64,000 nucleotides of DNA, taken from NCBI RefSeq assembly GCF_023983475.1, contig NZ_CP092713.1, positions 682,001 through 746,000 of the forward strand, given 5' to 3'. Made by a program: the position numbers and the translations under genes. Origin of the DNA: Aliivibrio fischeri ATCC 7744 = JCM 18803 = DSM 507 (GTDB taxonomy: Bacteria > Pseudomonadota > Gammaproteobacteria > Enterobacterales > Vibrionaceae). A model generated the notes under the pieces. It was given only the letters and a program-made list of their open reading frames with translations, did no database searches and was not told the origin of the DNA. Positions 11,686 through 20,967 of the stretch are shown here, one piece after another (position 1 is the stretch's first letter; each line of letters begins with the position of its first letter).

Positions 11686-12339
11686 TTAATTATCGTTAGT
11701 CAGTAAATACTCATCAAACCCAAGTTGAGTTAAATTTTCAAATGCTTGCCATACCTCATCAGGTATTTCTTGTGCTTCTTGATAACCTAATGTGGGATAA
11801 ACTTTTAATCTATGTAATTCACCTAATATAATACTAGCAATATGATCAAATGTAATTTCATCGGTAGGGTAATTGATAAAACTAATATTAGGTGAGCTGA
11901 TACAGAATTCTATATCATTCCAGTTTTTTAAGAATGTCGCTAATAGTCGACGTTCCATATAAGGCTTCTGAACTAAAAGAAGTGATGAAACCGATATATT
12001 TTTTTCTTTTAATAGTGCTTGAGTGAAAAAGATATTTTCACCTGTATTGGTTGCTTTTGTTTCAACGATAATAGCAGAGGAGGGGACTCCCATGTCTTTT
12101 GCTACATTTGCAAATGTTTCAGCTTCACTTAAAGTGAATAATCCTTCTGTTGCTCTACCCTGAGCCCCTGAGAATATAAGTAACGGAGCATAACCATCTA
12201 AATAGAGTTGGGCTGCATGTTCTGCCACTCTTAGATCGTAGCTACATAAAACAAAGATCGCATCTGATTTTCTAATCTCTTGATTTACAAGGTGATAATC
12301 CCAAACTGTTTGCAACTGCTTAAAAAGGCTTACTGCCAT
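11686..12339 (-). CDS. DUF218/YdcF family protein
   Basis: A protein of 217 residues with the DUF218 (YdcF/SanA-like) Rossmann fold: SDAIFVLCSYDLRVAEHAA, then APLLIFSGAQG, then the ETKATNTGEN motif typical of the family. The biochemical role of YdcF-type proteins is not settled; S-adenosylmethionine binding has been reported for one member. The ATG at 12339 has AGGA upstream. The open frame extends 68 codons further, but that part does not resemble the family. It is divergent from glgC and convergent with glgB. No membrane anchor is present with the start chosen. Confidence 0.75.
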   Translation of the reverse strand: MAVSLFKQLQTVWDYHLVNQEIRKSDAIFVLCSYDLRVAEHAAQLYLDGYAPLLIFSGAQGRATEGLFTLSEAETFANVAKDMGVPSSAIIVETKATNTGENIFFTQALLKEKNISVSSLLLVQKPYMERRLLATFLKNWNDIEFCISSPNISFINYPTDEITFDHIASIILGELHRLKVYPTLGYQEAQEIPDEVWQAFENLTQLGFDEYLLTNDN

Positions 12340-12632
12340 ATCTACACTTCCTGAAAGCGAATGAGGAGAAATAATTGCACTGAGATAGTTAAGTTTCAAT
12401 ACATATTTTAAAGTACGCATGATTATATAATGGCTTGGTAAAATTATTGTTAACCATTTGTGTTGCATATAGCTTAAAGATTGAGCTGGAGCACAGTATT
12501 GAATGAATTCATTTTGCAAGTGAATATAAACGAAACATTTCACAGATTTGTAAAAAATTTATGTTAACTTAATCTCAAAATAAAGAATTCAAGAAATTCT
12601 ATCTATATTAATAATAATCTCAGGGAGAACAC

Positions 12633-13850
12633 ATGGCTGGTGTATTAGGGATGATTTTGGCTGGTGGCGAAGGCTCACGTCTACGTCCATTAACGGAATC
12701 AAGAACAAAACCTGCAGTACCATTTGGTGGCAGTTATCGCTTAATTGATTTTGCATTAAATAATTTTGTAAATGCAGATTTAATGCGAATTTATGTATTA
12801 ACTCAATTTAAATCTCAATCGCTTTTTCAACATATGAAAAAAGGTTGGAATGTGAATGGAATAACCGACCGTTTTATTGACCCTGTTCCTGCTCAAATGC
12901 GAACAGGTAAGCGTTGGTATGAAGGAACAGCTGATGCAATATATCAAAATATCAGTTTTATAGAATCAACAGATCCTGAACACGTATGTATTTTTGGTTC
13001 TGATCATATTTATAAAATGGATATCCGCCAAATGCTTGATTTTCATAAAAAGAAAAAAGCAGCATTAACGGTATCAGCACTACGCATGCCTGCAAAGGAT
13101 GCCTCTGGCTTTGGTGTTATTGAAGTTGATGAACATGGCAAAATGATCGGTTTTGAAGAAAAACCATCAAACCCTAAATGTATTCCTGGTCAACCTGGTA
13201 TCGCTTTGGTATCAATGGGTAATTACATTTTTGAAGCAGAAAGTCTTTGTAAAGAATTGATCCATGATGCGGCGCTTGAAGACTCTTCACATGACTTCGG
13301 TAAAGACATCATTCCTAAAATGTTTCCTGAAGGCAATGTTTACGTTTATGACTTCAGTACGAATCATATTACTGGCGAGAAGAAAGAAGTTTATTGGCGT
13401 GATGTGGGTACGATCGAGTCGTATTGGGAAGCTCATATGGACTTATTAAAGAAAGATGCACCATTTTCTTTATATAATCGTAAATGGCCGCTTCATACTT
13501 ATTATCCACCATTACCACCTGCGACTTTCTCTGATTCAGATAATGGTCGAGTGCAGATCATTGATAGTCTCGTTTGTGGTGGCAGTTATATCCGTGGTTC
13601 ACGTATCGAAAAGTCAGTACTGGGTTTTAGAAGTAATATTGCATCCGCTTGTGATATTAGTGAAAGTATTCTGTTAGGTAATGTAAAAGTCGGTAAAGGC
13701 TGTGTTTTGCGCCGAGTGATTGTCGATAAAGGTGCGGATATTGCTCCTGGAACTGAAATAGGTGTAAACCTTCAAGAAGATAAGAAAAAATACCACGTAT
13801 CAGATGAGGGTATTGTTGTTATCCCTAAAGGAGAGAGAGTTGGTTACTAA
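12633..13850 (+). CDS. glgC: GlgC, glucose-1-phosphate adenylyltransferase
   Basis: ADP-glucose pyrophosphorylase of 405 residues, the first committed step of glycogen synthesis. The N-terminal nucleotidyltransferase signature LAGGEGSRLRPLTESRTKPA (about residues 9-28) is present. The substrate-site motifs (FGSDHIYKMD and GFEEKPSNP) follow, and the protein ends in a left-handed beta-helix-like C-terminal domain. AGGGAGA precedes the ATG. The end overlaps the start of glgA, giving a glgCA operon. Vibrionaceae often carry two glgC copies; whether a second exists lies outside this window. Confidence 0.96.
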   Translation: MAGVLGMILAGGEGSRLRPLTESRTKPAVPFGGSYRLIDFALNNFVNADLMRIYVLTQFKSQSLFQHMKKGWNVNGITDRFIDPVPAQMRTGKRWYEGTADAIYQNISFIESTDPEHVCIFGSDHIYKMDIRQMLDFHKKKKAALTVSALRMPAKDASGFGVIEVDEHGKMIGFEEKPSNPKCIPGQPGIALVSMGNYIFEAESLCKELIHDAALEDSSHDFGKDIIPKMFPEGNVYVYDFSTNHITGEKKEVYWRDVGTIESYWEAHMDLLKKDAPFSLYNRKWPLHTYYPPLPPATFSDSDNGRVQIIDSLVCGGSYIRGSRIEKSVLGFRSNIASACDISESILLGNVKVGKGCVLRRVIVDKGADIAPGTEIGVNLQEDKKKYHVSDEGIVVIPKGERVGY

Positions 13851-15303
13851 GACGCTATCAATTGTATTTGTAGCATCTGAAGTTGACGGGTTAATAAAAA
13901 GTGGAGGCTTGGCAGATGTTGCCAAGGCTCTGCCTAAGTCATTAAAAGAGCAAGGGCATAATGTTCAGATTGTTATGCCTGCTTATAAGACGATTGCTGG
14001 TCGAGATGATGCTGAAATTATTCTAACGACGCAATTAGAGCATTGGCCTCATACTGCATATCAAGTTAGATCACTTAGTATTGATGGAATTTCGGTATTT
14101 GCCATCGAATCTGGAGATTATTTTGAACGTGCTGAGATGTATGCTGAAAATAATCAAGCCTATGCTGATAATGGCGAACGCTTTGCTTTCTTTAGTGCGG
14201 CGACATTAGATCTGCTTCCTAAATTACTGAATAAGAAACCTGATATTATTCATGTAAATGACTGGCATACAGGGCTCATTCCTTATTTATTGAAAAAACG
14301 CTATGCGGAAAATGAGTTTTACCATCAAACCCGAAGTGTGTTATCCATTCATAATGCAGTGTTTAAAGGTATTTTTCATTACGATGAAATTGCTTGTTTG
14401 TCTGAATTTAAGTCTCATTTTGTTCCAGAAGCGTCGATAAGTCATACGCACGTTAGTATGCTCAAGGCTGGGGTTCAGTGCGCCGATAAGATTAATGCGG
14501 TTAGTCCGAATTATGCAAAAGAGTTACTTACTGAGCTAGGGTCTCATGGCATGGCAAGTGACTTTCAAGATCGCGAATCAGATTTGATTGGGATTTTAAA
14601 TGGCTGTGATTACAGTGAATGGAACCCAGAAAAAGACAGTTACATTCCTAAGCAATTTAAAGTAAATCGAATAAGTATGGTTCGAGGTAAAAAGGCATGT
14701 AAGGCTGCATTGCAGCAAGAAGTATCATTACCTCAAAAAGACGTTGCTATGTACGGTATGGTTTGTCGTTTGACTAATCAAAAAGGCATTCAGTATTTGT
14801 TACCTATCTTAGAGCAGTTTCTGAAAAACGATTTACAGCTTGTCATTGTAGGTACAGGAGACCCCGTACTTGCTGCTCGTCTAACAGAGATAGCACAAGA
14901 GCATAGTGACAAGTTTGCGTTTGTTGAAGCGTACGATAATAAACTTGCGCATTGGGTAGAGGCTGGTTCCGATTTCTTTATCATGCCATCAGAGTTTGAA
15001 CCTTGTGGCTTAAATCAGATCTACAGCATGGCTTATGGTACTTTGCCAATAGTTCGTGAAGTAGGAGGGTTGAAAGACAGCGTCAATAACTACGATGATG
15101 ATATTGAAAATGCGACAGGATTTAGCTTTAAAAATCCTGAACCTATGGAGTTATTACTTGTGCTTATGCGCTCGTTATTGCTTTATAGCCAAAACCTCAA
15201 TGAAGTAAAACGTGTCCAATTGCATGCTATGAAACAAGATTTTTGCTGGAATAAAGCGGCACTAAAATACATAGAAATGTATCGAACAGCTATAAATAGT
15301 TAA
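13840..15303 (+). CDS. glgA: GlgA, glycogen synthase (ADP-glucose)
   Basis: A GT5 glucosyltransferase of 487 residues that extends alpha-1,4-glucan from ADP-glucose. The N-terminal ADP-glucose motif KSGGLADV lies at residues 20-27. The GT-B C-terminal half contains GMVCRLTNQKG and the catalytic segment PSEFEPCGLNQIYSMAYG. The TTG at 13840, preceded by GGAGAGAG, is the start that fits GlgA (VTKTLSIVFVASEVDGL). It overlaps the last 11 nt of glgC, pointing to translational coupling. A terminator follows within 60 nt. Confidence 0.96.
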   Translation: MVTKTLSIVFVASEVDGLIKSGGLADVAKALPKSLKEQGHNVQIVMPAYKTIAGRDDAEIILTTQLEHWPHTAYQVRSLSIDGISVFAIESGDYFERAEMYAENNQAYADNGERFAFFSAATLDLLPKLLNKKPDIIHVNDWHTGLIPYLLKKRYAENEFYHQTRSVLSIHNAVFKGIFHYDEIACLSEFKSHFVPEASISHTHVSMLKAGVQCADKINAVSPNYAKELLTELGSHGMASDFQDRESDLIGILNGCDYSEWNPEKDSYIPKQFKVNRISMVRGKKACKAALQQEVSLPQKDVAMYGMVCRLTNQKGIQYLLPILEQFLKNDLQLVIVGTGDPVLAARLTEIAQEHSDKFAFVEAYDNKLAHWVEAGSDFFIMPSEFEPCGLNQIYSMAYGTLPIVREVGGLKDSVNNYDDDIENATGFSFKNPEPMELLLVLMRSLLLYSQNLNEVKRVQLHAMKQDFCWNKAALKYIEMYRTAINS

Positions 15304-15330
15304 TAAATAATCAAAAATGAGTTAACTTTT

Positions 15331-15358
15331 AAAGGAAGGCGTAATGTCTTCCTTTTTA
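15331..15358 (+). terminator. Intrinsic terminator after glgCA
   Basis: The stem AAAGGAAG (15331-15338) pairs with CTTCCTTT (15348-15355) and is followed by further T residues. Confidence 0.8.
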
Positions 15359-15430
15359 TTTTGCGGTAGATCATGCACATTTTGATTCTAAGGTATAGAA
15401 TAACGCTCTTTACTGGCTAGGTAATGTATC

Positions 15431-16093
15431 GTGATTTCAAAACTTCCTAAATGGGTCGAATACGGCACCTTCTTTCTCGCTTTATTAGCAGGCATTACAA
15501 ATTCTGTTGGTTTACTTGGTTTCCAACATCAATCTATCTCACACTTATCAGGGACTGCGACATTATTAGGCACTCAACTACTTGGGTTTAATGATACGAC
15601 TTGGCACTTATTATTTATCATTATTAGCTTTATTCTTGGGTCTTCATTAAGCAGTTTGATTGTCGGTTGTTCAGCTTTAAAGCTTGGTCGTCGTTATAAT
15701 TTTGCTTTAATTATTGAAAGTGGATTGTTGTTTGCTGCAATGATTGTTCTTAATGAAGGCAGTCAGTGGGGGCACTATTTCGCTTCTGCTGCGTGTGGTT
15801 TACAGAATGGTTTGGTTACGACGTATAGTGGTGCGGTTGTTCGAACGACACATGTAACTGGTGTATTAACCGATTTAGGTATCATGCTTGGAATGAAGCT
15901 TAAGGGAGAGCCTATTCACCATCGTCGACTGGCTCTATATCTTTATATTGCATTTGGTTTTATTTTTGGTGGCACCATTGGTGGGTATTTTTATCCAATT
16001 TTAGAAATTAATACGTTAGCAATACCTGCGACACTATGTGCTTTATTAGCCATGTCATATTCCATTTATTTGTATCAACACAAAGAGATTTAG
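15431..16093 (+). CDS. DUF1275 (YoaK-like) membrane protein
   Basis: A protein of 220 residues with about six hydrophobic helices. DUF1275 features include GITNSVGLLGFQHQSISHLSG near the N-terminus and GLQNGLVTTYSGAVVRTTHV in the middle. No function is firmly established for the family; transport has been suggested only from topology. The start is a GTG with AGG nine bases upstream. It stands alone between the glgCA terminator and a strong bidirectional terminator. Confidence 0.8.
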   Translation: MISKLPKWVEYGTFFLALLAGITNSVGLLGFQHQSISHLSGTATLLGTQLLGFNDTTWHLLFIIISFILGSSLSSLIVGCSALKLGRRYNFALIIESGLLFAAMIVLNEGSQWGHYFASAACGLQNGLVTTYSGAVVRTTHVTGVLTDLGIMLGMKLKGEPIHHRRLALYLYIAFGFIFGGTIGGYFYPILEINTLAIPATLCALLAMSYSIYLYQHKEI

Positions 16094-16110
16094 GTTGGTA
16101 TTTTAATATA

Positions 16111-16144
16111 AAAATGGCCGCTCAAACGAGCGGCCATTTTTTTA
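16111..16144. terminator. Strong bidirectional intrinsic terminator
   Basis: A 13-bp perfect GC-rich stem (16111-16123 with 16128-16140) has a 4-nt AAAC loop and A and T runs on either side. It separates the convergent DUF1275 and sstT genes. Confidence 0.93.
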
Positions 16145-16165
16145 TGCGTTTTTATAAACCAGTGA

Positions 16166-17407
16166 TTAGTTTGTTGGTTGAACTAGTGGCTTGTATGGAT
16201 TATCTGCTTTACGACACGCCGCTGTGGTGAACAGTACATCTGTTGAACTGTTTAGAGCCGTTTCTGCTGAATCTTGTACAACACCAATGATAAAGCCGAT
16301 AGCAACAACCTGCATCGCAATGTCGTTTGAAATACCAAATAAGCTACAAGCCAATGGGATTAGTAGTAGTGAGCCACCAGCAACACCTGATGCACCACAT
16401 GCCGATACTGCAGCTACAAGGCTTAGTAATAATGCTGTTGCTAAGTCAACCTCCACACCTGCAGTATTTACTGCAGCAAGCGTTAGTACTGTGATTGTGA
16501 TAGCAGCACCTGCCATGTTGATGGTTGCACCTAGTGGGATAGATACAGAGTAAGTATCTTTATGTAGGTTAAGACGCTCACATAATGCCATGTTAACTGG
16601 GATGTTTGCCGCAGAGCTTCGTGTGAAGAATGCCGTTACACCACTTTCACGTAGGCATAAAAATACTAATGGGTAAGGATTACGACGAGTACGGATATAA
16701 ACGATCAATGGGTTTACGATTAAAGCGATGAACGCCATTGAACCAAGTAATACTGCTAATAGGTGAGAGTAACCAGCAAGTACAGCAAAACCGGTTTCAG
16801 CAAACGTGTGAGATACAAGGCCAAAGATACCAATTGGTGCAAAGCGGATAACAACCGTTACGATTGCAGAGATACAGTTTGATAAATCAACAAAGATTTT
16901 TTTTGTCGCATCAGATGCAGAGTGTAAACCTAAGCCTAGGGCAACAGCCCAACCAAGAATACCAATAAAGTTACCCGTCATTAGTGCATTGATTGGGTTA
17001 TCAATGATTTTAAATAATAGGGTATTAATGACTTCAACAATACCTTCTGGAGCGGTATTGGTTGCTGCGTCGATAACAAGAGTTAATGTGGTAGGAAAAA
17101 GAAAACTCATTACAACAGCAGTTAATGAAGCGCAGAACGTACCAACAAGATATAATACGATAACTGGTTTCATATTTGAGTTCTGTCCACGCTTTTGGTT
17201 AGCGATAGAAGCAGCAACAAGAATGAATACAAGTATTGGAGCAACGGCTTTTAATGCACTAACAAATAGTTCACCAAAAAGTCCTGCAGAGATAGCTAGG
17301 TCTGGCGCTAACGTAGCGAGAGCCACACCTGCGATAATACCTATTAAAATTTGTATAACGATGTTTGTATTCATCATACGAACGAGTAATGGCTGGGCTT
17401 GCGACAT
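16166..17407 (-). CDS. sstT: SstT, sodium/serine-threonine symporter
   Basis: A protein of 413 residues of the dicarboxylate/amino acid:cation symporter family. It has about eight transmembrane helices and two re-entrant loops; the serine-rich loop region [20 protein letters not shown] and [13 protein letters not shown] are characteristic of SstT. It imports serine and threonine with sodium across the inner membrane. The ATG at 17407 follows AAAGGAATTTTT. Monocistronic; nothing in its leader stands out as a regulatory element. Confidence 0.94.
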   Translation of the reverse strand: MSQAQPLLVRMMNTNIVIQILIGIIAGVALATLAPDLAISAGLFGELFVSALKAVAPILVFILVAASIANQKRGQNSNMKPVIVLYLVGTFCASLTAVVMSFLFPTTLTLVIDAATNTAPEGIVEVINTLLFKIIDNPINALMTGNFIGILGWAVALGLGLHSASDATKKIFVDLSNCISAIVTVVIRFAPIGIFGLVSHTFAETGFAVLAGYSHLLAVLLGSMAFIALIVNPLIVYIRTRRNPYPLVFLCLRESGVTAFFTRSSAANIPVNMALCERLNLHKDTYSVSIPLGATINMAGAAITITVLTLAAVNTAGVEVDLATALLLSLVAAVSACGASGVAGGSLLLIPLACSLFGISNDIAMQVVAIGFIIGVVQDSAETALNSSTDVLFTTAACRKADNPYKPLVQPTN

Positions 17408-17599
17408 AAAAATTCCTTTAATTTAGTACAACACACACCTTATCTGGTGCTTATGCGAAGAATAGTAACATTATTGTCTATTTTTTTGCACTAACTTGTT
17501 AAAGACATCTCAAATCTGCCGATAACCTATATATTAAAGTGTTATAAAAATCATCGCCGTTTATTTTGACGGCACTATATTATTAAGTGAGCTATATCT

Positions 17600-18541
17600 A
17601 TGAGTGGAATGTTAAATAGCGTTGATCAACGTACCCAGTTAGTGGGTGAAAATAGATTGGAATTGTTACTTTTTAAACTTAATACCACTCAGATTTTTGC
17701 AATTAACGTTTTTAAAGTAAAAGAGATTTTAAAGGTTCCTGCATTAACCAAATTACCGGGTTCACATCATCATATATCAGGCGTAGCAAGTTTACGTGGT
17801 GAGTCAGTGCCTGTTATCGATCTGCGTGGCGCCATTGGTATGAGACCGATGGGGAGTGAAGAAGAAACCAACTTAATTATTACCGAATATAACCGTACCA
17901 CTCAAGGCTTCTTAGTTGGACAAGTACAGAACATTATCAATACAACGTGGGCAGACATTCAACCACCACCAAAAACCGTAGGTCGCAATAATTTTTTAAC
18001 TGCGCTTACTCAAGTTGAAGTTGAACCAAATACAACACGTATTGTTGAGATTATCGATGTCGAAAAAGTATTGGCGGACATTATTGATTATGACATTACT
18101 ATTTCAGAAGGTGTGTTAGATGAACGCTTAGCTGCTCACATGCATGGCAGAAAAGTACTTATTGTTGATGATTCAAGTACTGCTAGAGCTCAAGTTCGAA
18201 ATACATTACAACAATTAGGACTTGAAGTGATCGAAAGAAGTGATGGTCGCCAAGCTTTAGATCTATTGAAAAGTTGGTGTGATGAAGGCAAAAACGTTAA
18301 TGATGAAATATTATTGATGATCACTGATGCCGAAATGCCAGAGATGGATGGTTACCGATTAACTCATGAAGTGCGAAATGATCACCGTATGAATGATTTA
18401 TTCATCACATTGAACACATCATTAAGTGGCAGCTTCAATGATGCAATGGTGCAAAAGGTCGGTTGTAACCGCTTTATTTCAAAGTTTCAACCAGATTTGA
18501 TTGTGGGTGTGGTGCAAGATCGTTTGGCTGAAATTATCTAG
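17600..18541 (+). CDS. cheV: CheV, chemotaxis coupling protein with receiver domain
   Basis: A protein of 313 residues with an N-terminal CheW-like domain (about 15-160; GVASLRGESVPVIDLR) and a C-terminal response-regulator receiver (about 190-310; KVLIVDDSSTAR, phospho-acceptor aspartate near residue 242 in ITDAEMPEMDG). CheV couples chemoreceptors to CheA and its phosphorylation tunes adaptation. One oddity is that the receiver's usual conserved Lys region reads NRFISKFQPD, which still contains the lysine. It stands alone; a separate small transcription unit follows. Confidence 0.95.
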   Translation: MSGMLNSVDQRTQLVGENRLELLLFKLNTTQIFAINVFKVKEILKVPALTKLPGSHHHISGVASLRGESVPVIDLRGAIGMRPMGSEEETNLIITEYNRTTQGFLVGQVQNIINTTWADIQPPPKTVGRNNFLTALTQVEVEPNTTRIVEIIDVEKVLADIIDYDITISEGVLDERLAAHMHGRKVLIVDDSSTARAQVRNTLQQLGLEVIERSDGRQALDLLKSWCDEGKNVNDEILLMITDAEMPEMDGYRLTHEVRNDHRMNDLFITLNTSLSGSFNDAMVQKVGCNRFISKFQPDLIVGVVQDRLAEII

Positions 18542-18600
18542 CAGTAAAAGCGATACCTTTATAGAAAAATGTACGCATTGTTACCTTTATGTGTAACGGT

Positions 18601-18629
18601 GTGACAATAATGGTGTATTTTGATATAAT
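18601..18629 (+). promoter_or_regulatory. Sigma-70-type promoter for a small transcription unit
   Basis: GTGACA at 18601-18606, a 17-nt spacer and a perfect TATAAT at 18624-18629 form a strong promoter match. The predicted transcript would begin near 18636 and end at the terminator at 18836-18867, about 230 nt in all. Confidence 0.6.
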
Positions 18630-18716
18630 TTTGACTGTTCCATGACATTGGGGCTACTAAGAACAAGAGACTTTCTCTTTTACACACCATTTTGAATAAA
18701 GGTAGATTGTTCGTAT

Positions 18717-18818
18717 ATGATCTGGATAACATCCAAATTAATAATTACGTTGACGGTTTTAGCGTATAGGACATATCACAAAGGACGTGTAAAATCTGAG
18801 GTTAAGCAAGACGATTAA
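18717..18818 (+). CDS. Small ORF, 33 residues, single hydrophobic segment
   Basis: The ORF encodes 33 residues beginning MIWITSKLIITLTVLAY and ending in a charged tail (KSEVKQDD). The first half reads as one short membrane-spanning helix followed by a basic stretch, the layout of many bacterial small membrane proteins. It lies between a good promoter (18601-18629) and a clear terminator 17 nt after the stop, so the small unit appears to exist to make this RNA or protein. The ribosome-binding site is weak: AAAGG about 14 nt upstream. A non-coding or dual-function RNA is a fair alternative. Not recognised. Confidence 0.42.
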   Translation: MIWITSKLIITLTVLAYRTYHKGRVKSEVKQDD

Positions 18819-18835
18819 TTTCAGCTTAGTTACCA

Positions 18836-18867
18836 AAAAGGAGGCTATTTTTAGCCTCCTTTTTTAT
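18836..18867 (+). terminator. Intrinsic terminator of the small transcription unit
   Basis: A 12-bp stem (18836-18847 with 18852-18863) has a 4-nt loop and a following T run. It may also work for the convergent glgX transcript. Confidence 0.88.
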
Positions 18868-18900
18868 TATGTACCTTGTTTGATGCTTATTTTATTTGTT

Positions 18901-20856
18901 TCATTTACTGCAGAATACAGCGATAGAAAGAGGAGATAAGCTGTAATCAAAAACAATCGGTTTTGGTTTTACTTTGGAATATTGAGTATCACAGACTAAA
19001 GACCAGTTCGCTTGTTTAGTCAGTTTAGGGAGAACAAATCGAGTCGGTATGTTTGATTGATTAATCATAATTAACAACTCTTTTTCACCATCGTAAATAT
19101 TCAAATGTAAGCACAGTGATTTTGCTCCATGCCAATCGCTATGTGTCATGGTTCGTCCATCAGGTGTATACCACTCGACTTTTTGATGGCTTCTTTTTGA
19201 ACCGCTAAAAGCATTAATGATTGGAACAATATGTTTCTGTCTTGCATGAATCATATCAGAAAGCCAGATCTTAAATTCTTGCGCAGTTGGATCTAAATTC
19301 CAATTAACCCAGCTAATTTCACCGTCTTGGCAATAAGCATTATTATTACCTTGTTGTGTATGCGAGCATGCATCTGCAGCTAGAAGATGTGGTATTCCAA
19401 AACTAAATAATAGAGTAGTCATCATATTGCGCTTCTGTTTTTCACGTAACGCAATGATTCTAGGGTTTTCTGTTGGTCCTTCTACACCGTAGTTATCGGA
19501 GCGATTATCGCCATGGCCATCACGATTATTTTCACCGTTAGCATGATTATGACGATTTTTGTAGCTCACTAAATCTTGAAGGGTAAACCCATCATGGTAA
19601 CTTACGTAGTTAACGGGTAATTTGTGAGGCCAACGAGAGGCACTAACAAGATCACGAGAGCCCATTAAACGTGTTGCCATGGATTTTAAGTAGTTTTGTT
19701 CGCCACACCAAAAGCTTTTTGTTGTGTCTCTGTATTTATCGCTACACTCATTCCAACCATCTGGAAATTCTCCCACTTGATAACCATTAGGACCTATATC
19801 CCAAGGTTCAGCAATCAGCTTTGTATTTTTTAAAATAGGGTCTTGAGCGACAGCTTTAAAAAAGGCGTTATGGGGATTAAATTGATCGTATTCACGGCCT
19901 AGGGTTGCGGCCAGATCAAATCTGAAACCATCAATATGATAATGTTCAACCCAATATCTTAATGTGTCCATTATTAAATTGAGGCTAGGCTGGTGCGTGA
20001 TATCTAGGGTATTACCGCAACCTGTATAGTTGGTGTAATTACCATTGTGATGTAAATAATAATCTTGATCTAAGCCTTTTAAATTAAAAGTACAGCCTCC
20101 GTTACCACCTTCAGCCGTATGGTTATAGACCACATCTAAAATGACTTCTATGTTGTTTTTATGTAGTTCTCTAATGGTCGTCTTTAATTCAGTAACCGCA
20201 TCATTAATCGCATATCGAGGGTCTGGAGCCATGAAAGAGAGGGAGTTATAACCCCAGTAATTCACCATACCCATTTCAAGTAGGTGTGGCTCATGCATAC
20301 AAGCAGCAATAGGGAGAAGTTGAACACTCGTAATCCCTTGCTCTTTTATATGAGCAATCGTTGCGGGATCAGCCAAACCTAAATAAGTACCACGAACATT
20401 TGCATCAATATTTGGGTTTAAAAATGTAAAACCCTTTACATGGGTTTCGAGTAAAATGGTTTCTGCACGAGAGATCATTGGCATAGTAGTGTTCTGCCAA
20501 TCAAAATCGTCGTTAACAACGATAGCTTGCGCTAGGGACCAACTTTGTTTTGCTGTATATGGAACTTGGTAGTTGGGAATGTTTTTTAAAGCCTTAGCGT
20601 AAGGATCAAGCAGTAAAAGATCTTCTTCGTTCTTAATGATTTTAAAACCATACACGGCACCTTCTTTTATCCCTGTAAGGTGTGTGTATTTTATTGTGCC
20701 GTATTCTTCTGTAAAGGAGTGCTCGGTATAGCTACCATCTTCTTTGAATATAATAAGAGATAAAGGGAATGCTGAATCATGATGAACAGCAAAATTGCAT
20801 CCAGTATTAGTTAATGTTGCCCCTAAAGGGAAGGGAAAAGCTTGATGTGTGTTCAC
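18901..20856 (-). CDS. glgX: GlgX-type glycogen debranching enzyme
   Basis: A GH13 isoamylase-type enzyme of 651 residues that hydrolyses alpha-1,6 branches of phosphorylase-limit dextrins. An N-terminal CBM48-like domain (FPLGATLTNTGCNFAVHHDS) precedes the barrel. The barrel carries EVILDVVYNHTAEG, the nucleophile segment GFRFDLAATLGR, LIAEPWDIGPNGYQVG and NYVSYHDGFTLQDLV. The GTG at 20856 is preceded by GAGAGGA and is a well-supported start. It lies downstream of malK on the same strand but beyond a terminator, so it is probably partly independent of the malK promoter. Confidence 0.92.
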   Translation of the reverse strand: MNTHQAFPFPLGATLTNTGCNFAVHHDSAFPLSLIIFKEDGSYTEHSFTEEYGTIKYTHLTGIKEGAVYGFKIIKNEEDLLLLDPYAKALKNIPNYQVPYTAKQSWSLAQAIVVNDDFDWQNTTMPMISRAETILLETHVKGFTFLNPNIDANVRGTYLGLADPATIAHIKEQGITSVQLLPIAACMHEPHLLEMGMVNYWGYNSLSFMAPDPRYAINDAVTELKTTIRELHKNNIEVILDVVYNHTAEGGNGGCTFNLKGLDQDYYLHHNGNYTNYTGCGNTLDITHQPSLNLIMDTLRYWVEHYHIDGFRFDLAATLGREYDQFNPHNAFFKAVAQDPILKNTKLIAEPWDIGPNGYQVGEFPDGWNECSDKYRDTTKSFWCGEQNYLKSMATRLMGSRDLVSASRWPHKLPVNYVSYHDGFTLQDLVSYKNRHNHANGENNRDGHGDNRSDNYGVEGPTENPRIIALREKQKRNMMTTLLFSFGIPHLLAADACSHTQQGNNNAYCQDGEISWVNWNLDPTAQEFKIWLSDMIHARQKHIVPIINAFSGSKRSHQKVEWYTPDGRTMTHSDWHGAKSLCLHLNIYDGEKELLIMINQSNIPTRFVLPKLTKQANWSLVCDTQYSKVKPKPIVFDYSLSPLSIAVFCSK

Positions 20857-20923
20857 AATATTCCTCTCATACTAACACCAATTTACTATTAGTTTATTAA
20901 GTATAGTATTGGCATAAAACAAC

Positions 20924-20952
20924 AAAAGCCCAATACATTGTTGGGCTCTTTT
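20924..20952. terminator. Intrinsic terminator after malK
   Basis: AGCCCAA (20927-20933) pairs with TTGGGCT (20941-20947) around a 7-nt loop. T-rich tracts follow on both strands; for malK, read on the minus strand, the tract is TTTTGTTGTTTT. Confidence 0.75.
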
Positions 20953-20967
20953 TATTCTTTGTTTTTG

